64,000 nucleotides of DNA, from contig NZ_CP072600.1 in NCBI RefSeq assembly GCF_019891175.1, positions 2,232,001-2,296,000 on the forward strand, read 5' to 3'. Positions 18,700 to 27,090 of this stretch are shown one piece after another. Origin of the DNA: Leptothermofonsia sichuanensis E412 (GTDB lineage: Bacteria > Cyanobacteriota > Cyanobacteriia > Leptolyngbyales > Leptolyngbyaceae). The position numbers were made by a program, and so were the translations under genes. Under the pieces are notes generated by a model. The model ran no database searches. It saw only the letters and a program-made list of their open reading frames with translations, and was not told where the DNA came from. How positions within the stretch are numbered: position 1 is the first letter of the stretch; each line of letters begins with the position of its first letter.

Positions 18700-19605
18700 A
18701 TGCTCAAAAAGCTTAAACTCAGTCGAAAGTTCAACGTGTTGTTGCTGGCAGTGTTTTTCGGTGCCGTCATCTTGAGTGGCATTGCCTTTTCAGCAATCCT
18801 GAACTACAACGCAGAACGCGAGGTGACTGCAAAAGCTAATTTGCTGCTGCAAACCATGCTCTCTGTGCGGGACTATACGCTGACCCAGGTCAACCCAGAA
18901 CTTGCTCCCAGGCTGGAAACGGAGAAACAATTCTTGCCCCAGACGGTACCTGGCTATTCTGCCCGGGAAGTGATGGAAGGGCTGCGTAAAAACCAGTTGT
19001 ATTCCGACTTTTTCTATAAGGAAGCCGCCCTGAACCCAACCAATCTGCGAGACAAGGCAGACAGCTTTGAAACCGCATTAGTTGAACAGTTCCGCCAGAA
19101 TCCGAATCTGAAGGAACTGACGGGTTATCGTTCCTCACCTGCTGGCGATCTGTTTTACATTGCCCGACCGATTCAAATTACAAAAGATAAAGAAAGCTGT
19201 TTGCGTTGCCACAGCACTCCTGAGGCGGCACCCAGGAGTCAGATCGAAACCTATGGCCGCACCAATGGGTTTGGCTGGAAATTAAACGAAATTGTGGGTG
19301 CTCAGATTATTTCGGTCCCGGCCAGCGGCATTATCAACAGTGCGCGTCAGTCAATTTTCGTGTTTGTGGGGATTCTGGCAACCGCGTTCGCCGTTACGAT
19401 GCTGGTGATCAACTGGCTGTTGAGAAAGACGGTCATCCGCCCGCTGAATAAAATGGCGAGAGCCGCAAACGAAGTCAGTATGGGTAATATGGATGCCAGT
19501 TTTGAACAGGACTCAGAAGACGAGATTGGCAATCTTTCTGAGGCGTTCAATCGGATGAAGACCAGCCTGATCATGGCAATGAAAATGCTGGGGCGAGGCG
19601 AGTAG
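18700..19605 (+). CDS. DUF3365 (Tll0287-like) heme-site / HAMP membrane protein
   Basis: A 301-residue membrane protein: first membrane segment about residues 12-34; periplasmic DUF3365 (Tll0287-like) domain about 38-212 with a c-type heme motif CLRCH at 167-171; second membrane segment about 218-240; HAMP domain about 241-293. It stops just after HAMP, with no kinase, cyclase or methyl-accepting domain, so it would have to signal through a partner. A redox, NO or ligand sensing role is inferred from the architecture. It faces the PhnD-like gene across a 91-bp shared promoter region and converges on the cyclase gene. Confidence 0.85.
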   Translation: MLKKLKLSRKFNVLLLAVFFGAVILSGIAFSAILNYNAEREVTAKANLLLQTMLSVRDYTLTQVNPELAPRLETEKQFLPQTVPGYSAREVMEGLRKNQLYSDFFYKEAALNPTNLRDKADSFETALVEQFRQNPNLKELTGYRSSPAGDLFYIARPIQITKDKESCLRCHSTPEAAPRSQIETYGRTNGFGWKLNEIVGAQIISVPASGIINSARQSIFVFVGILATAFAVTMLVINWLLRKTVIRPLNKMARAANEVSMGNMDASFEQDSEDEIGNLSEAFNRMKTSLIMAMKMLGRGE

Positions 19606-19690
19606 TGGTCTGTCAGGAATTATTTTTGGGGCTGAAAACCCCCAAATAATAGCTTTTTTTTGATCCCAGACGTACAAATTTAAGGCTACC
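19604..19690. repeat. Terminal-inverted-repeat element family R5, diverged copy
   Basis: Starts AGTGGTCTGTCAGGAATTA inside the stop codon region of the preceding gene and continues with GGGGCTGAAAACCCCC. Its far end is degenerate. Better copies are at 30387-30482 and 61246-61339. It fills the gap between two convergent genes and could form a bidirectional terminator hairpin. Confidence 0.65.
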
Positions 19691-20816
19691 AAGCCTGTAG
19701 TTTGCGACGGAAAGATTCCCCCGCTTCGGGATCTGGCACATGAGCGACCAGTGTATCCATTAACTGGTTAGGAGATAAATCTTTCTGCTGGGACAATATT
19801 CGCTGAACGATGAGAGGGGCGATCGGTCCAATGACTTTTGTCAGTTCCAGTTCACACTGCCTGACAAATTCGGGAGCGATCGCACTCGTTGTTGCAGGAA
19901 CCACTACTGTGTCCTGGGGCACTGGCTGAGAAGGTTGGATAATCGGGCGATCGCTCTCTACCTGAGCCAGTCGTTCAGCCCGTTCTCGAAAGGGTTTCCG
20001 CAGATGATCCGGGAGTCGATTCACCAACTGTTCTATCAACCCCTGGTAGCTCTCTACCTGTTCCAGTGTCTGCTGCAATACCACAGGAGCGATCGGACCA
20101 ATGGCTTCCATTAACAAACGCTCCAGAGATTTCCCGATCTCATCTGCCAGCGTAAACCCCGTAACACTCTTCTCCCCTGCCTCAGGCGGCACATTCTCTA
20201 TCTCTACCCCAGCCGATTCGTTCAGGGTTCTTTCTAACTCACTGTTTAACGTTGTTGTAGTCTTTTTTTGCGCTGCCAGAACAATCTGGTAAATTGGAAC
20301 CGCTTCCTGGATATGCTTGAGTTCCCGTGGTCCCAGATAGGTTGCCTGCAATGCCAGCCGCTTTTTGACCACGTCATACACAATTTGGGAGAGGCAAACC
20401 CCTCCCGGTTCTGCCTCAGATTGCAGCCGGGCAGCAATATTCACCCCATCGCCCATAACATCCGTGGGACTGACAAACACATCTCCCAGGTGAATCCCAA
20501 TCCGGTGTTGTAAAACGTCTTCTTCCGGTAAATCGGCGGCTCTGGCTGCGATCGTCTTCTGTACTTCCAGGGCACAGGCAACTGCCTGGACTGCACTCGT
20601 AAAATACATCAGCAGACCATCTCCCGTAAACTTCAACACCCGCCCCTCATACTGTTCACAAAAGCGGGTCATGAGTTCCAGGTCACGCTGAACTAATCTG
20701 AGCGTGTGCTCTTCATTCTGAGACATCCTGCCACTGTAATTGACCACGTCAGAAAAGACGATCGCGGCAAGCGTTCGGTGTCCCTGGAGAGATTGCTGAT
20801 CGTGCTCTGTACCCAT
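19686..20816 (-). CDS. Class III adenylate cyclase with C-terminal DUF8082-like repeats
   Basis: A 376-aa soluble protein. Residues about 13-185 form a class III nucleotide cyclase domain: metal aspartates in FSDVVNYSG (D23) and KFTGDGLL (D66). The base-specifying lysine (LKFTGDG) and aspartate (DVMGDGVN) match the adenylate type, and VNIAARL supplies the catalytic Asn and Arg. The C-terminal half has two copies of a module containing IGPIAPVVLQQ and IGPIAPLIVQR (about 245-300 and 325-376), resembling DUF8082. There is no membrane or N-terminal sensor domain, so input probably comes from other proteins. Confidence 0.85.
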   Translation of the reverse strand: MGTEHDQQSLQGHRTLAAIVFSDVVNYSGRMSQNEEHTLRLVQRDLELMTRFCEQYEGRVLKFTGDGLLMYFTSAVQAVACALEVQKTIAARAADLPEEDVLQHRIGIHLGDVFVSPTDVMGDGVNIAARLQSEAEPGGVCLSQIVYDVVKKRLALQATYLGPRELKHIQEAVPIYQIVLAAQKKTTTTLNSELERTLNESAGVEIENVPPEAGEKSVTGFTLADEIGKSLERLLMEAIGPIAPVVLQQTLEQVESYQGLIEQLVNRLPDHLRKPFRERAERLAQVESDRPIIQPSQPVPQDTVVVPATTSAIAPEFVRQCELELTKVIGPIAPLIVQRILSQQKDLSPNQLMDTLVAHVPDPEAGESFRRKLQAW

Positions 20817-20971
20817 GAGTGTAATTTAGCTCCCATGAGATATATCCAGAGCCTATCGCATCCTTCCCGGAAACACAGTCTATTTTCTTAAGAAATTCGT
20901 GTTCCCTTCACATCACCCATCTCCCCTCCTTTTCTGACTGAGCAAAGAAATGGGGGGTATGGTCTGAAACT

Positions 20972-21032
20972 TCACCACAGAGGCGTGGAGAACACAGAGG
21001 AATTGCTCTGTGTCTCTGGGGTAAAATATCAG
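20972..21032. repeat. R2-type hairpin repeat
   Basis: CACCACAGAGGCGTGGAG on one arm and GCTCTGTGTCTCTGGGGT on the other, the common CCACAGAG/CTCTGTGG hairpin, between the cyclase and TPR genes. Confidence 0.6.
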
Positions 21033-21047
21033 CCTTTCCGGTCTATT

Positions 21048-21614
21048 TCATCCACGCGCCTGAGCAGAAGGGATCAGCCGCTTTCTAAGCGAATCTGCCC
21101 GACGTTTAGCCGTAGCGTTTTTGGGTTCAATGGCCAGTACCTGGTCGTATGCCTCCAGAGCCTGGGCGGTCAGTTGCTTGCGCTCATAGGCATGACCGAT
21201 ATTATTGAGTGCCGTAATGTAGTTGGGTTGAACTTTCAGCGCCTCTTTGTACTGGCGAATTGCCAGGTCGTACTGCTCCTGAGCAAAATAGGCAAATCCC
21301 AGGGCATTGTAAACCAGCGCGCTATCTGGCTCTGTTAAGTCCTCTGCCTTCAGTGATTTCTGAAAGAGGGAAATCGCCTGAGCATAAATTTTCTTGTCTA
21401 GATAAATACTACCTAGTTCGTAATACTCTTGAGCTGTTCCTTTCTCCTTCGTCAACTTTGATTGCAACCGATTGAGCGCACTTTCCACTCGCCGGGTCTT
21501 AATAATTTGCCGAAAAACCACCCAGGCTGCCACGGACAACAGCACCAGCAATAAAGAGACATAAACTACTGGAAATGAATCTTGCATATCTACCGTTAGC
21601 TTTTCCAAACACAA
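21048..21614 (-). CDS. Membrane-anchored TPR protein
   Basis: A 188-aa protein with an N-terminal membrane segment (VVYVSLLLVLLSVAAWVVF, about residues 15-35) and about three to four tetratricopeptide repeats after residue 60 (ALVYNALGFAYFAQEQYDLA, NYITALNNIGHAYERKQLTA). TPRs bind other proteins; such small anchored TPR proteins are common in cyanobacteria, often in complex assembly. No specific partner can be named. Confidence 0.8.
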   Translation of the reverse strand: MCLEKLTVDMQDSFPVVYVSLLLVLLSVAAWVVFRQIIKTRRVESALNRLQSKLTKEKGTAQEYYELGSIYLDKKIYAQAISLFQKSLKAEDLTEPDSALVYNALGFAYFAQEQYDLAIRQYKEALKVQPNYITALNNIGHAYERKQLTAQALEAYDQVLAIEPKNATAKRRADSLRKRLIPSAQARG

Positions 21615-21694
21615 TGTAAAACCGGGCTACCCATCAACCTACAACAATTTGAGTAGCTTGGGGAGAAATCTTTCTAGTGTATTGCGGCAGAAGT

Positions 21695-21796
21695 TTTTCA
21701 CCACAAAGGCACGAAGGGACACAAAGTTTCTTCGTGTGCTTTGTGTCTTTGTGGCTCAAGCTAAAACTGGCGAGTTATTTTCGGCAACCTGCACTA
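21695..21796. repeat. Dispersed palindromic repeat family R2, uninterrupted copy
   Basis: The inverse complement of 2007-2176 but without the 66-bp insert. It carries CACCACAAAGGCACGAAGG, then CTTTGTGTCTTTGTGG and GGCGAGTTATTTTCGGCAAC. It serves as the empty-site comparison for the R8 element. Confidence 0.8.
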
Positions 21797-22582
21797 GGGC
21801 AGTCCCCAATGAACTGCCCGTTCCTTCAACCAACCTTCTGCCTGCCAGCGAGTCAGGATCTGATTGATTCGCTGTCGCAGTTCGTCATACTGGAGTCCTT
21901 TAGGTAGAACAATGCAGAGGGGTTCTACGGACAGGGTGGGGGTGAGCAGCCGGTATTGAGGATGTTTCTGTACCCAACCGCTTAAAACACTGGCATCGGC
22001 AGCAAACGCGATCGCATCCCCCCTTTCCAACAGGGAGCGGGCAGCCTCGTAGGAAGGAACCCCAATCAACCGTGCCTGAGGTAAACGGTTACGAATCAGA
22101 GGAATCGTACTGGAGTTGTCTAATACCGCGATCGCCTGATTGGTGATATCCAGCGAGGTTTGTATAGCTGGATTTTGAGTAATCAGCGCTGTACCGTCCC
22201 GGTAGTAGGGGATGCTGAACGCAACAACCCGCGATCTCACTGGGGTCATGGTGACTCTGGCAATGGCAATGTCTACCCGACCATCCAGAACGGCTCCAAT
22301 TCGCTCCTGATTTAGAACAGGCACCAGTATTAATCCATCGGGTCGCCCCAGCAATTCCTGAGATAACCGTTGGGCAATCTCAATTTCCAGTCCCTGCAAT
22401 TGCCCATCCGATCCCCGGAAGCCTAAGGGGATCAAATTATCCTTGACCGCTACCCGCAGTTGTCCCTGCGCCTGAATCGTTTTCAAGTCTCTGGACAGCG
22501 CAAAAGGGGATGTCAACAAAGACATCCCCACCAGGCAAATGGCAAAACTCTGACTTGCCAACGATAGAAAAAGACTGGACAT
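21794..22582 (-). CDS. Amino-acid-type periplasmic substrate-binding protein
   Basis: A 262-aa protein with an N-terminal signal sequence (hydrophobic core about residues 10-28) and an SBP_bac_3 domain: LRVAVKDNLIPLGFRG, LQGLEIEIAQRLSQEL, GRVDIAIARVTMTPVR and IAVLDNSSTIPLI. It is of the family that binds polar amino acids or related small ligands. No transporter membrane genes are nearby. The C terminus ends at a conserved-looking WLKERAVHWGLP. Confidence 0.82.
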   Translation of the reverse strand: MSSLFLSLASQSFAICLVGMSLLTSPFALSRDLKTIQAQGQLRVAVKDNLIPLGFRGSDGQLQGLEIEIAQRLSQELLGRPDGLILVPVLNQERIGAVLDGRVDIAIARVTMTPVRSRVVAFSIPYYRDGTALITQNPAIQTSLDITNQAIAVLDNSSTIPLIRNRLPQARLIGVPSYEAARSLLERGDAIAFAADASVLSGWVQKHPQYRLLTPTLSVEPLCIVLPKGLQYDELRQRINQILTRWQAEGWLKERAVHWGLP

Positions 22583-22621
22583 GTCAGATGGTACTAACTA
22601 ATTTTAGAAGGCCCGTACTCA

Positions 22622-22689
22622 AAGCCTATCCGAAAAGCCCCAACTGGTAGAACCTCGACCTGAACCAGGGAAGTTTTCGGATAGATCTT
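22622..22689. mobile_element. MITE-like element family R8, copy B
   Basis: AAGCCTATCCGAAAAGCCCC on the left and AAGTTTTCGGATAGATCTTT on the right. The internal sequence is more diverged than in copies A and C. It abuts the rplT stop codon and so may serve as the 3' end of that transcript. Confidence 0.7.
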
Positions 22690-23066
22690 TAAGCGGCTGA
22701 TTTTGCACCTGATTTTGCACCTTGACTGACAACCTGCAAGACCTGGTCAAACCCTGCCGGGTCAAGAACCGCCATCTGTGCCAGCATCTTACGGTTGAGC
22801 TGAATGTTTGCCTTCTTCAAACCACCCATCAGTTGACTGTAACTCATGCCGTGCTGACGAGCGGCGGCATTGATGCGAGTAATCCAAAGTCGGCGAAAGT
22901 CACGCTTGCGCTTGCGGCGATCGGCATAGGCATAGCGCAGTGCTTTCATCACCTGCTGATTGGCTGTCCGAAACAGGCGATGATGAGAACCCCTGAACCC
23001 CTTTGCCAGCTTCAAAATTTTCTTGCGGCGTTTACGAGCCACATTGCCGCGCTTTACCCTTGCCAT
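22689..23066 (-). CDS. rplT: 50S ribosomal protein L20
   Basis: Large-subunit protein of 125 aa, starting [20 protein letters not shown] with the typical [20 protein letters not shown] region and [17 protein letters not shown]. It follows rpmI by 133 bp, the usual order. The infC gene that often precedes them is not here. Confidence 0.97.
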   Translation of the reverse strand: MARVKRGNVARKRRKKILKLAKGFRGSHHRLFRTANQQVMKALRYAYADRRKRKRDFRRLWITRINAAARQHGMSYSQLMGGLKKANIQLNRKMLAQMAVLDPAGFDQVLQVVSQGAKSGAKSAA

Positions 23067-23199
23067 GATTCCTGGTTCCTCTGCATTCCAACATTTAAGT
23101 TCAAAGCAATCAATTCTGGGTGCCGGGTTTCAAGTTAGCAGGTTTACTCAACTCCAATGCCTGACTCAAAACCTGACCTCCCACCGATGTCCCAAAATT

Positions 23200-23397
23200 C
23201 TAAAGGTAAGGGAGCATCAAACGGACGTTGTCCACGTCCCGCTCATCTACAACGGCCATCCCTGCAAGCCGACGCTTCCGAGAAGCGCTCTTATGCTCCA
23301 GCAGGTGACTTCTAAAAGTCTTACGACGCATTACTTTTCCGGTACCGCTTGCTCTGAAGCGTTTAGCAGCAGATTTGCGGCTTTTTAGCTTAGGCAT
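23200..23397 (-). CDS. rpmI: 50S ribosomal protein L35
   Basis: A 65-residue protein with the L35 pattern [20 protein letters not shown] and [13 protein letters not shown]. First gene of the rpmI-rplT pair, divergent from rimP. Confidence 0.96.
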   Translation of the reverse strand: MPKLKSRKSAAKRFRASGTGKVMRRKTFRSHLLEHKSASRKRRLAGMAVVDERDVDNVRLMLPYL

Positions 23398-23649
23398 AAT
23401 CTTTTCAATTAAACACAGTCTTCTATCTTACAATGCTGCTCCCTGAGAATGCAAGACCCGATCAAATTCTCTAAAAGTCAGGCAGAGTTATTCGGTTGAT
23501 TAAGTCTATAATCCTACCGAATTTTCAGTTCAGCCCGATTACAACAACAACCTTCGTCACTTCTGAATAAGTTGAGCTACACTAAATGGCGTAGCCCTGG
23601 GGACTCCCTGAGGCACTTCCTGGTTTCATGAAAGTTTTTGTTTCATGGG

Positions 23650-23674
23650 AAGTGGGTGTTAGCCCACTTTTTTT
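23650..23674 (+). promoter_or_regulatory. Hairpin with U-tract in the rimP leader
   Basis: AAGTGGG and CCCACTT (23650-23656 and 23663-23669) form a 7-bp stem with a 6-base loop, followed by a run of seven T. This looks like an intrinsic terminator but lies only about 18 bp before the rimP start, with no gene upstream on that strand. Such hairpins are known in front of rimP in several bacterial groups, so attenuation of the rimP-nusA-infB operon is likely. Confidence 0.75.
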
Positions 23675-23691
23675 ATTTCATATTCACCTTC

Positions 23692-24153
23692 ATGACTCAT
23701 CCATTGATTCCACAAATCATCGATCTGGCTAACCCAGTCGCAGATGCTCTGGGGTTGGAGGTGGTTGGGGCTGTTTTTCAAACAAACCAGCGTCCTCCAA
23801 TTCTACGGGTGGATATTCGCAACCCTGATCAGGACACCAGTTTGGACGATTGTGAACGGATGAGCCATGCCCTGGAAGAAGTTTTAGACCAGACCAGCAT
23901 TATTCCTGATGCTTATGTGCTTGAAGTATCCAGTCCTGGTATCTCCCGAACCCTGACAACGGATCGAGAATTTCAATCCTTTAAGGGATTTACTGTCATC
24001 GTCAACACCTCAGAACCCTATGCAGGGCATCAGGAGTGGGTTGGGCAGCTAATCCGTCGGGATGAAGCCTCTGTCCACCTGAACCAGAAGGGCCGGGCGA
24101 TCGCAATTCCTGTGAACCTTGTTACCAGAGTCCAACTATTCGAGCCAGATTGA
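23692..24153 (+). CDS. rimP: Ribosome maturation factor RimP
   Basis: Needed for 30S subunit maturation, 153 aa. Features are the N-terminal [34 protein letters not shown] and [13 protein letters not shown] motifs of the family, with a C-terminal SH3-like part. The open frame runs upstream to 23638, but that would translate the leader hairpin; MTHPLIPQI is the proper start. First gene of the conserved rimP-nusA-rnpM-infB set. Confidence 0.93.
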   Translation: MTHPLIPQIIDLANPVADALGLEVVGAVFQTNQRPPILRVDIRNPDQDTSLDDCERMSHALEEVLDQTSIIPDAYVLEVSSPGISRTLTTDREFQSFKGFTVIVNTSEPYAGHQEWVGQLIRRDEASVHLNQKGRAIAIPVNLVTRVQLFEPD

Positions 24154-24438
24154 AAGGTGAGAGGAAATGACGATTAGGGGTTATTGCTGGTTGTTGGCTT
24201 CGACGGTGAGCATTCAGCCGAACCATGCTCGCCGAACGTCTCAGCCGAACGATTGTTAGAAATAAAGCAGAAGGCAAAAGGCAAGAGGCAGTGGATAAGA
24301 TCCGGTTTCTGAACTCCCAACTCAAAACCCCCAACTTTCAACATGCAATTCCTGACGCCCAACGCTTAACTCTCAACTTTTTCTAATTTTTAATTTTTAA
24401 CGCTTCCCCTTCACACAGAACGAAATGGAGTTTCCCCT
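24154..24438. other. rimP-nusA gap with repeat material
   Basis: No gene. TTGTTGGCTTCGACGGTGAG with TCAGCCGAA (about 24190-24225) matches DNA found in frame inside the U32 peptidase gene near 40256-40295. The CCCAACTTTCAAC/CTCTCAACTTTT tract (about 24310-24385) resembles 50085-50140 near murF. Confidence 0.6.
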
Positions 24439-25800
24439 ATGTCCATGGTCACTCTCCCCGGACTCCGAGACATGATTGACAACATCAGCCGCGAGCGAAA
24501 CCTTCCCAAGCTGGCAGTTCAGGCTGCCCTTAGAGAAGCCCTGCTCAAGGGATATGAGCGTTACCGCCGGACTCAACGTATGGAAAACCCTGCGTTTGAT
24601 GACGAATACTTTGCCAACTTTGAGGTGGAGTTGGACGTTGAAGAAGAGGGATTTCGTGTTCTGGCGACCAAAACTATTGTGGAAGAGGTATCGGATCCCG
24701 ATCACGAAATTTCGCTTCAGGAAGTGCGCGAAGTGGCAGAAGAGGCGCTCCCAGGTCAGGAAGTTGTTCTGGATGTCACTCCAGACCAGGGTGAATTTGG
24801 TCGGATGGCAGCGATTCAAACAAAGCAGGTTCTAGCGCAGAAATTGCGTGATCAGCAGCGCAAGCTTGTACAGGAAGAGTTTCAAGATCTGGAAGGAACA
24901 GTGCTTCAGGCACGGGTACTGCGGTTTGAGCGGCAATCTGTGATCATGGCAGTCAGCAGCGGTTTTGGGCAGCCAGAGGTTGAGGCGGAACTGCTGAAGC
25001 GCGACCAGCTCCCCAATGACAACTATCGGGCAAATGCCACGTTCAAGGTGCTTCTGAAACGAGTTTCTGAAGGATCCCATCGCGGTCCACAACTGCTGGT
25101 GTCCAGGGCAGATGCCGGACTAGTTGTATACTTGTTTGCCAATGAAGTCCCCGAAATTGAAGACGAAATCGTCCGTATCGTGGCAGTAGCGCGTGAAGCG
25201 AACCCACCCTCTCGCTTTGTTGGACCCCGTACAAAAATTGCTGTTGACACCCTGGAACGAGATGTTGATCCCGTGGGAGCCTGCATTGGTGCCAGAGGTT
25301 CGCGAATCCAGGTTGTTGTTAATGAATTGCGCGGCGAGAAGATTGACGTTATCCGCTGGTCGCCTGACCCTGCCACTTACATAGCCAATGCCCTCAGTCC
25401 AGCCAGGGTTGATGAAGTCCGTCTGGTTGATCCGGAGGGTCGGCAGGCGCATGTCCTGGTGGCAGAAGATCAACTCAGTCTGGCGATTGGGAAGGAAGGA
25501 CAAAATGTTCGTCTGGCGGCTCGATTAACGGGCTGGAAAATCGACATCAAAGACTCAGCCAAGTATGATTACGAAGCAGAGAACAGTAAGATTGCAGCAG
25601 CTCTGGAGGAACGTCGTCAGGCACAGGCAGCTGCCGCTGAGCCAGTGGATGAGGATGAAATGGAAGCAGAGGCCATTGAGGTGGATGCCATTGATCTGGA
25701 AAGTGGAGAGGAATCCCCTATAGAGGAAGAAATGCAGTCTGCTGGTGCAACTGCCGATGGTTCTGGTTTTGAGTCTGATGCAGCACTGGAACGTCCTTAG
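24439..25800 (+). CDS. nusA: Transcription termination/antitermination protein NusA
   Basis: RNA polymerase elongation factor, 453 aa: N-terminal RNAP-binding domain (about 1-125), S1 domain (about 130-200), then two KH domains with FVGPRTKIAVD, VGACIGARGSRIQVVVNEL and AIGKEGQNVRLAARLTGWKI. The C-terminal acidic tail (about 390-453) replaces the extra repeats of enterobacterial NusA, as in other cyanobacteria. Confidence 0.96.
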   Translation: MSMVTLPGLRDMIDNISRERNLPKLAVQAALREALLKGYERYRRTQRMENPAFDDEYFANFEVELDVEEEGFRVLATKTIVEEVSDPDHEISLQEVREVAEEALPGQEVVLDVTPDQGEFGRMAAIQTKQVLAQKLRDQQRKLVQEEFQDLEGTVLQARVLRFERQSVIMAVSSGFGQPEVEAELLKRDQLPNDNYRANATFKVLLKRVSEGSHRGPQLLVSRADAGLVVYLFANEVPEIEDEIVRIVAVAREANPPSRFVGPRTKIAVDTLERDVDPVGACIGARGSRIQVVVNELRGEKIDVIRWSPDPATYIANALSPARVDEVRLVDPEGRQAHVLVAEDQLSLAIGKEGQNVRLAARLTGWKIDIKDSAKYDYEAENSKIAAALEERRQAQAAAAEPVDEDEMEAEAIEVDAIDLESGEESPIEEEMQSAGATADGSGFESDAALERP

Positions 25801-26151
25801 TGCAAGAAGGCAGAAGGCAGAAGGCGGAGGGTAGAAGGCAGAAGGCAGAGGGCAAAACCCTGATAAATTCTGCCTGCTCGCTTCAATGAACTGAGGGGTT
25901 ATTTACGACAATTACTGGTGCGATGGGCAACTTTTTCAGGAACAAACCCCTCTCGTTTCCAGGCTCGGCCTGAAAATGCCCCTGGTGAGGTTCTGCCTCA
26001 TGCTAAACCTGGAAGCAGCGTCCTCCTGTCGTTCGTTATGAGGTAGAGCCTTGTAACGAGGGAAAGCCCCAAATTCAAGCTTCCCTGAACGAGAACTCAG
26101 GGGTTTCAGCCAATAAGTTGCACATTGCGTTACTAATCTATTTCTATTTCA
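25801..26151. other. 351-bp nusA-rnpM gap with repeats
   Basis: No gene. A purine-rich run of AGAAGGC units (25805-25855) is followed by R7-type palindromic material with TCTCGTTTCCAGGCTC and TTGTAACGAGGGAAAG (about 25945-26070). Confidence 0.55.
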
Positions 26152-26490
26152 ATGGAACCGAACTATCGACGTTGTTTAAGTTGTCGTAAGGTGGCTCATC
26201 GGAGTGAATTTTGGCGGATTGTCAGAGTTTATCCGTCTCAGACCATTGAGTTAGATCAGGGCATGGGGCGATCGGCCTACCTCTGTCCCCAGGCAAGCTG
26301 CTTACAGGCTGCACAACGTAAGGACCGGCTAGGGCGGGTACTGAAAGTGCCGGTCCCAGAATCGATTTACAATGCCTTGTGGAGTCGTCTAGCTCAAGGA
26401 CAAGAAGGTGTAAAATTTGACACAGAAAATCATAAGCAGGCGTTTAAGGGAACTCGCCGCCAGGGGGCTGACCTGACCCCAGCCAATTAA
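26152..26490 (+). CDS. rnpM: YlxR/RnpM family RNA-binding protein
   Basis: A 112-aa YlxR (DUF448) protein with RRCLSCRKVAHRSEFWRIVR, GRSAYLCPQASCLQAAQ and a basic patch. In Bacillus, RnpM/YlxR binds RNase P RNA and modulates its activity. The position between nusA and infB is conserved, though here it is separated from infB by 600 bp. The C-terminal region after residue 85 is not conserved. Confidence 0.88.
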   Translation: MEPNYRRCLSCRKVAHRSEFWRIVRVYPSQTIELDQGMGRSAYLCPQASCLQAAQRKDRLGRVLKVPVPESIYNALWSRLAQGQEGVKFDTENHKQAFKGTRRQGADLTPAN

Positions 26491-27090
26491 CGGAATGTAC
26501 AATCTGGTAGCCAGAGCACCCGATGTCTGGTTGAAACAATTGAGCAGATTGGAGTGTCCTTCCAGACACTGAAAATCCGGAGATTGTCGCACACCGCGTA
26601 ATTAGGTAGACTATAGGTCAGATAGATTGTTAGCAGATTCCAGTATTGAGAGGGCAACTATTCATTTTGATTGTTCAAGTATCGACCGCACTGATTCAGC
26701 AGGGTTCGATGCCGCCAGGCATGTTCGCTCCTTTCTCATTTTCCCTGGATCTCAAGCCAGGTTACTTTGTTTTGATGGGGGCTGAGTCACTGTGAAAATG
26801 AAGGTAGTTTGTCTGGCGACACAGTCTCAATGGAGCTAATAACTGCAACAAATCTCAGTATTGAGAAATTTTGTGCAAAATTAGAAGAGAGAAACTCTTC
26901 AGAAAATAGGAGCAGTCATTTACTATTAAGACTGCTCCAGGTGGGGAAATGACCTGAATCTTCACCCTGGGAGAGGCAAGAGTTCGCCCCTCTAGATTAT
27001 TCGGAGCGGATTTAAGTCGAGTCCAATGTCGTTTAGTCAAGACAGCAGGCAACTATGTGAAAACTGGAATAGGTAGCGAGGGAACGGTGG
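26491..27090. other. 600-bp rnpM-infB gap with hairpins
   Basis: No gene seen. A degenerate R1 copy lies at about 26512-26580. GGAGCAGTC (26909-26917) pairs perfectly with GACTGCTCC (26930-26938). CTGGATCTCAAGCCAGGTT gives a weak hairpin near 26745. A separate infB promoter and structured leader are plausible here, because these genes are usually adjacent. Confidence 0.55.

Noticed and set aside
26698-26725. tRNA-like T-loop sequence GGGTTCGATGCC
   Set aside because: No acceptor or anticodon stem can be built around it.
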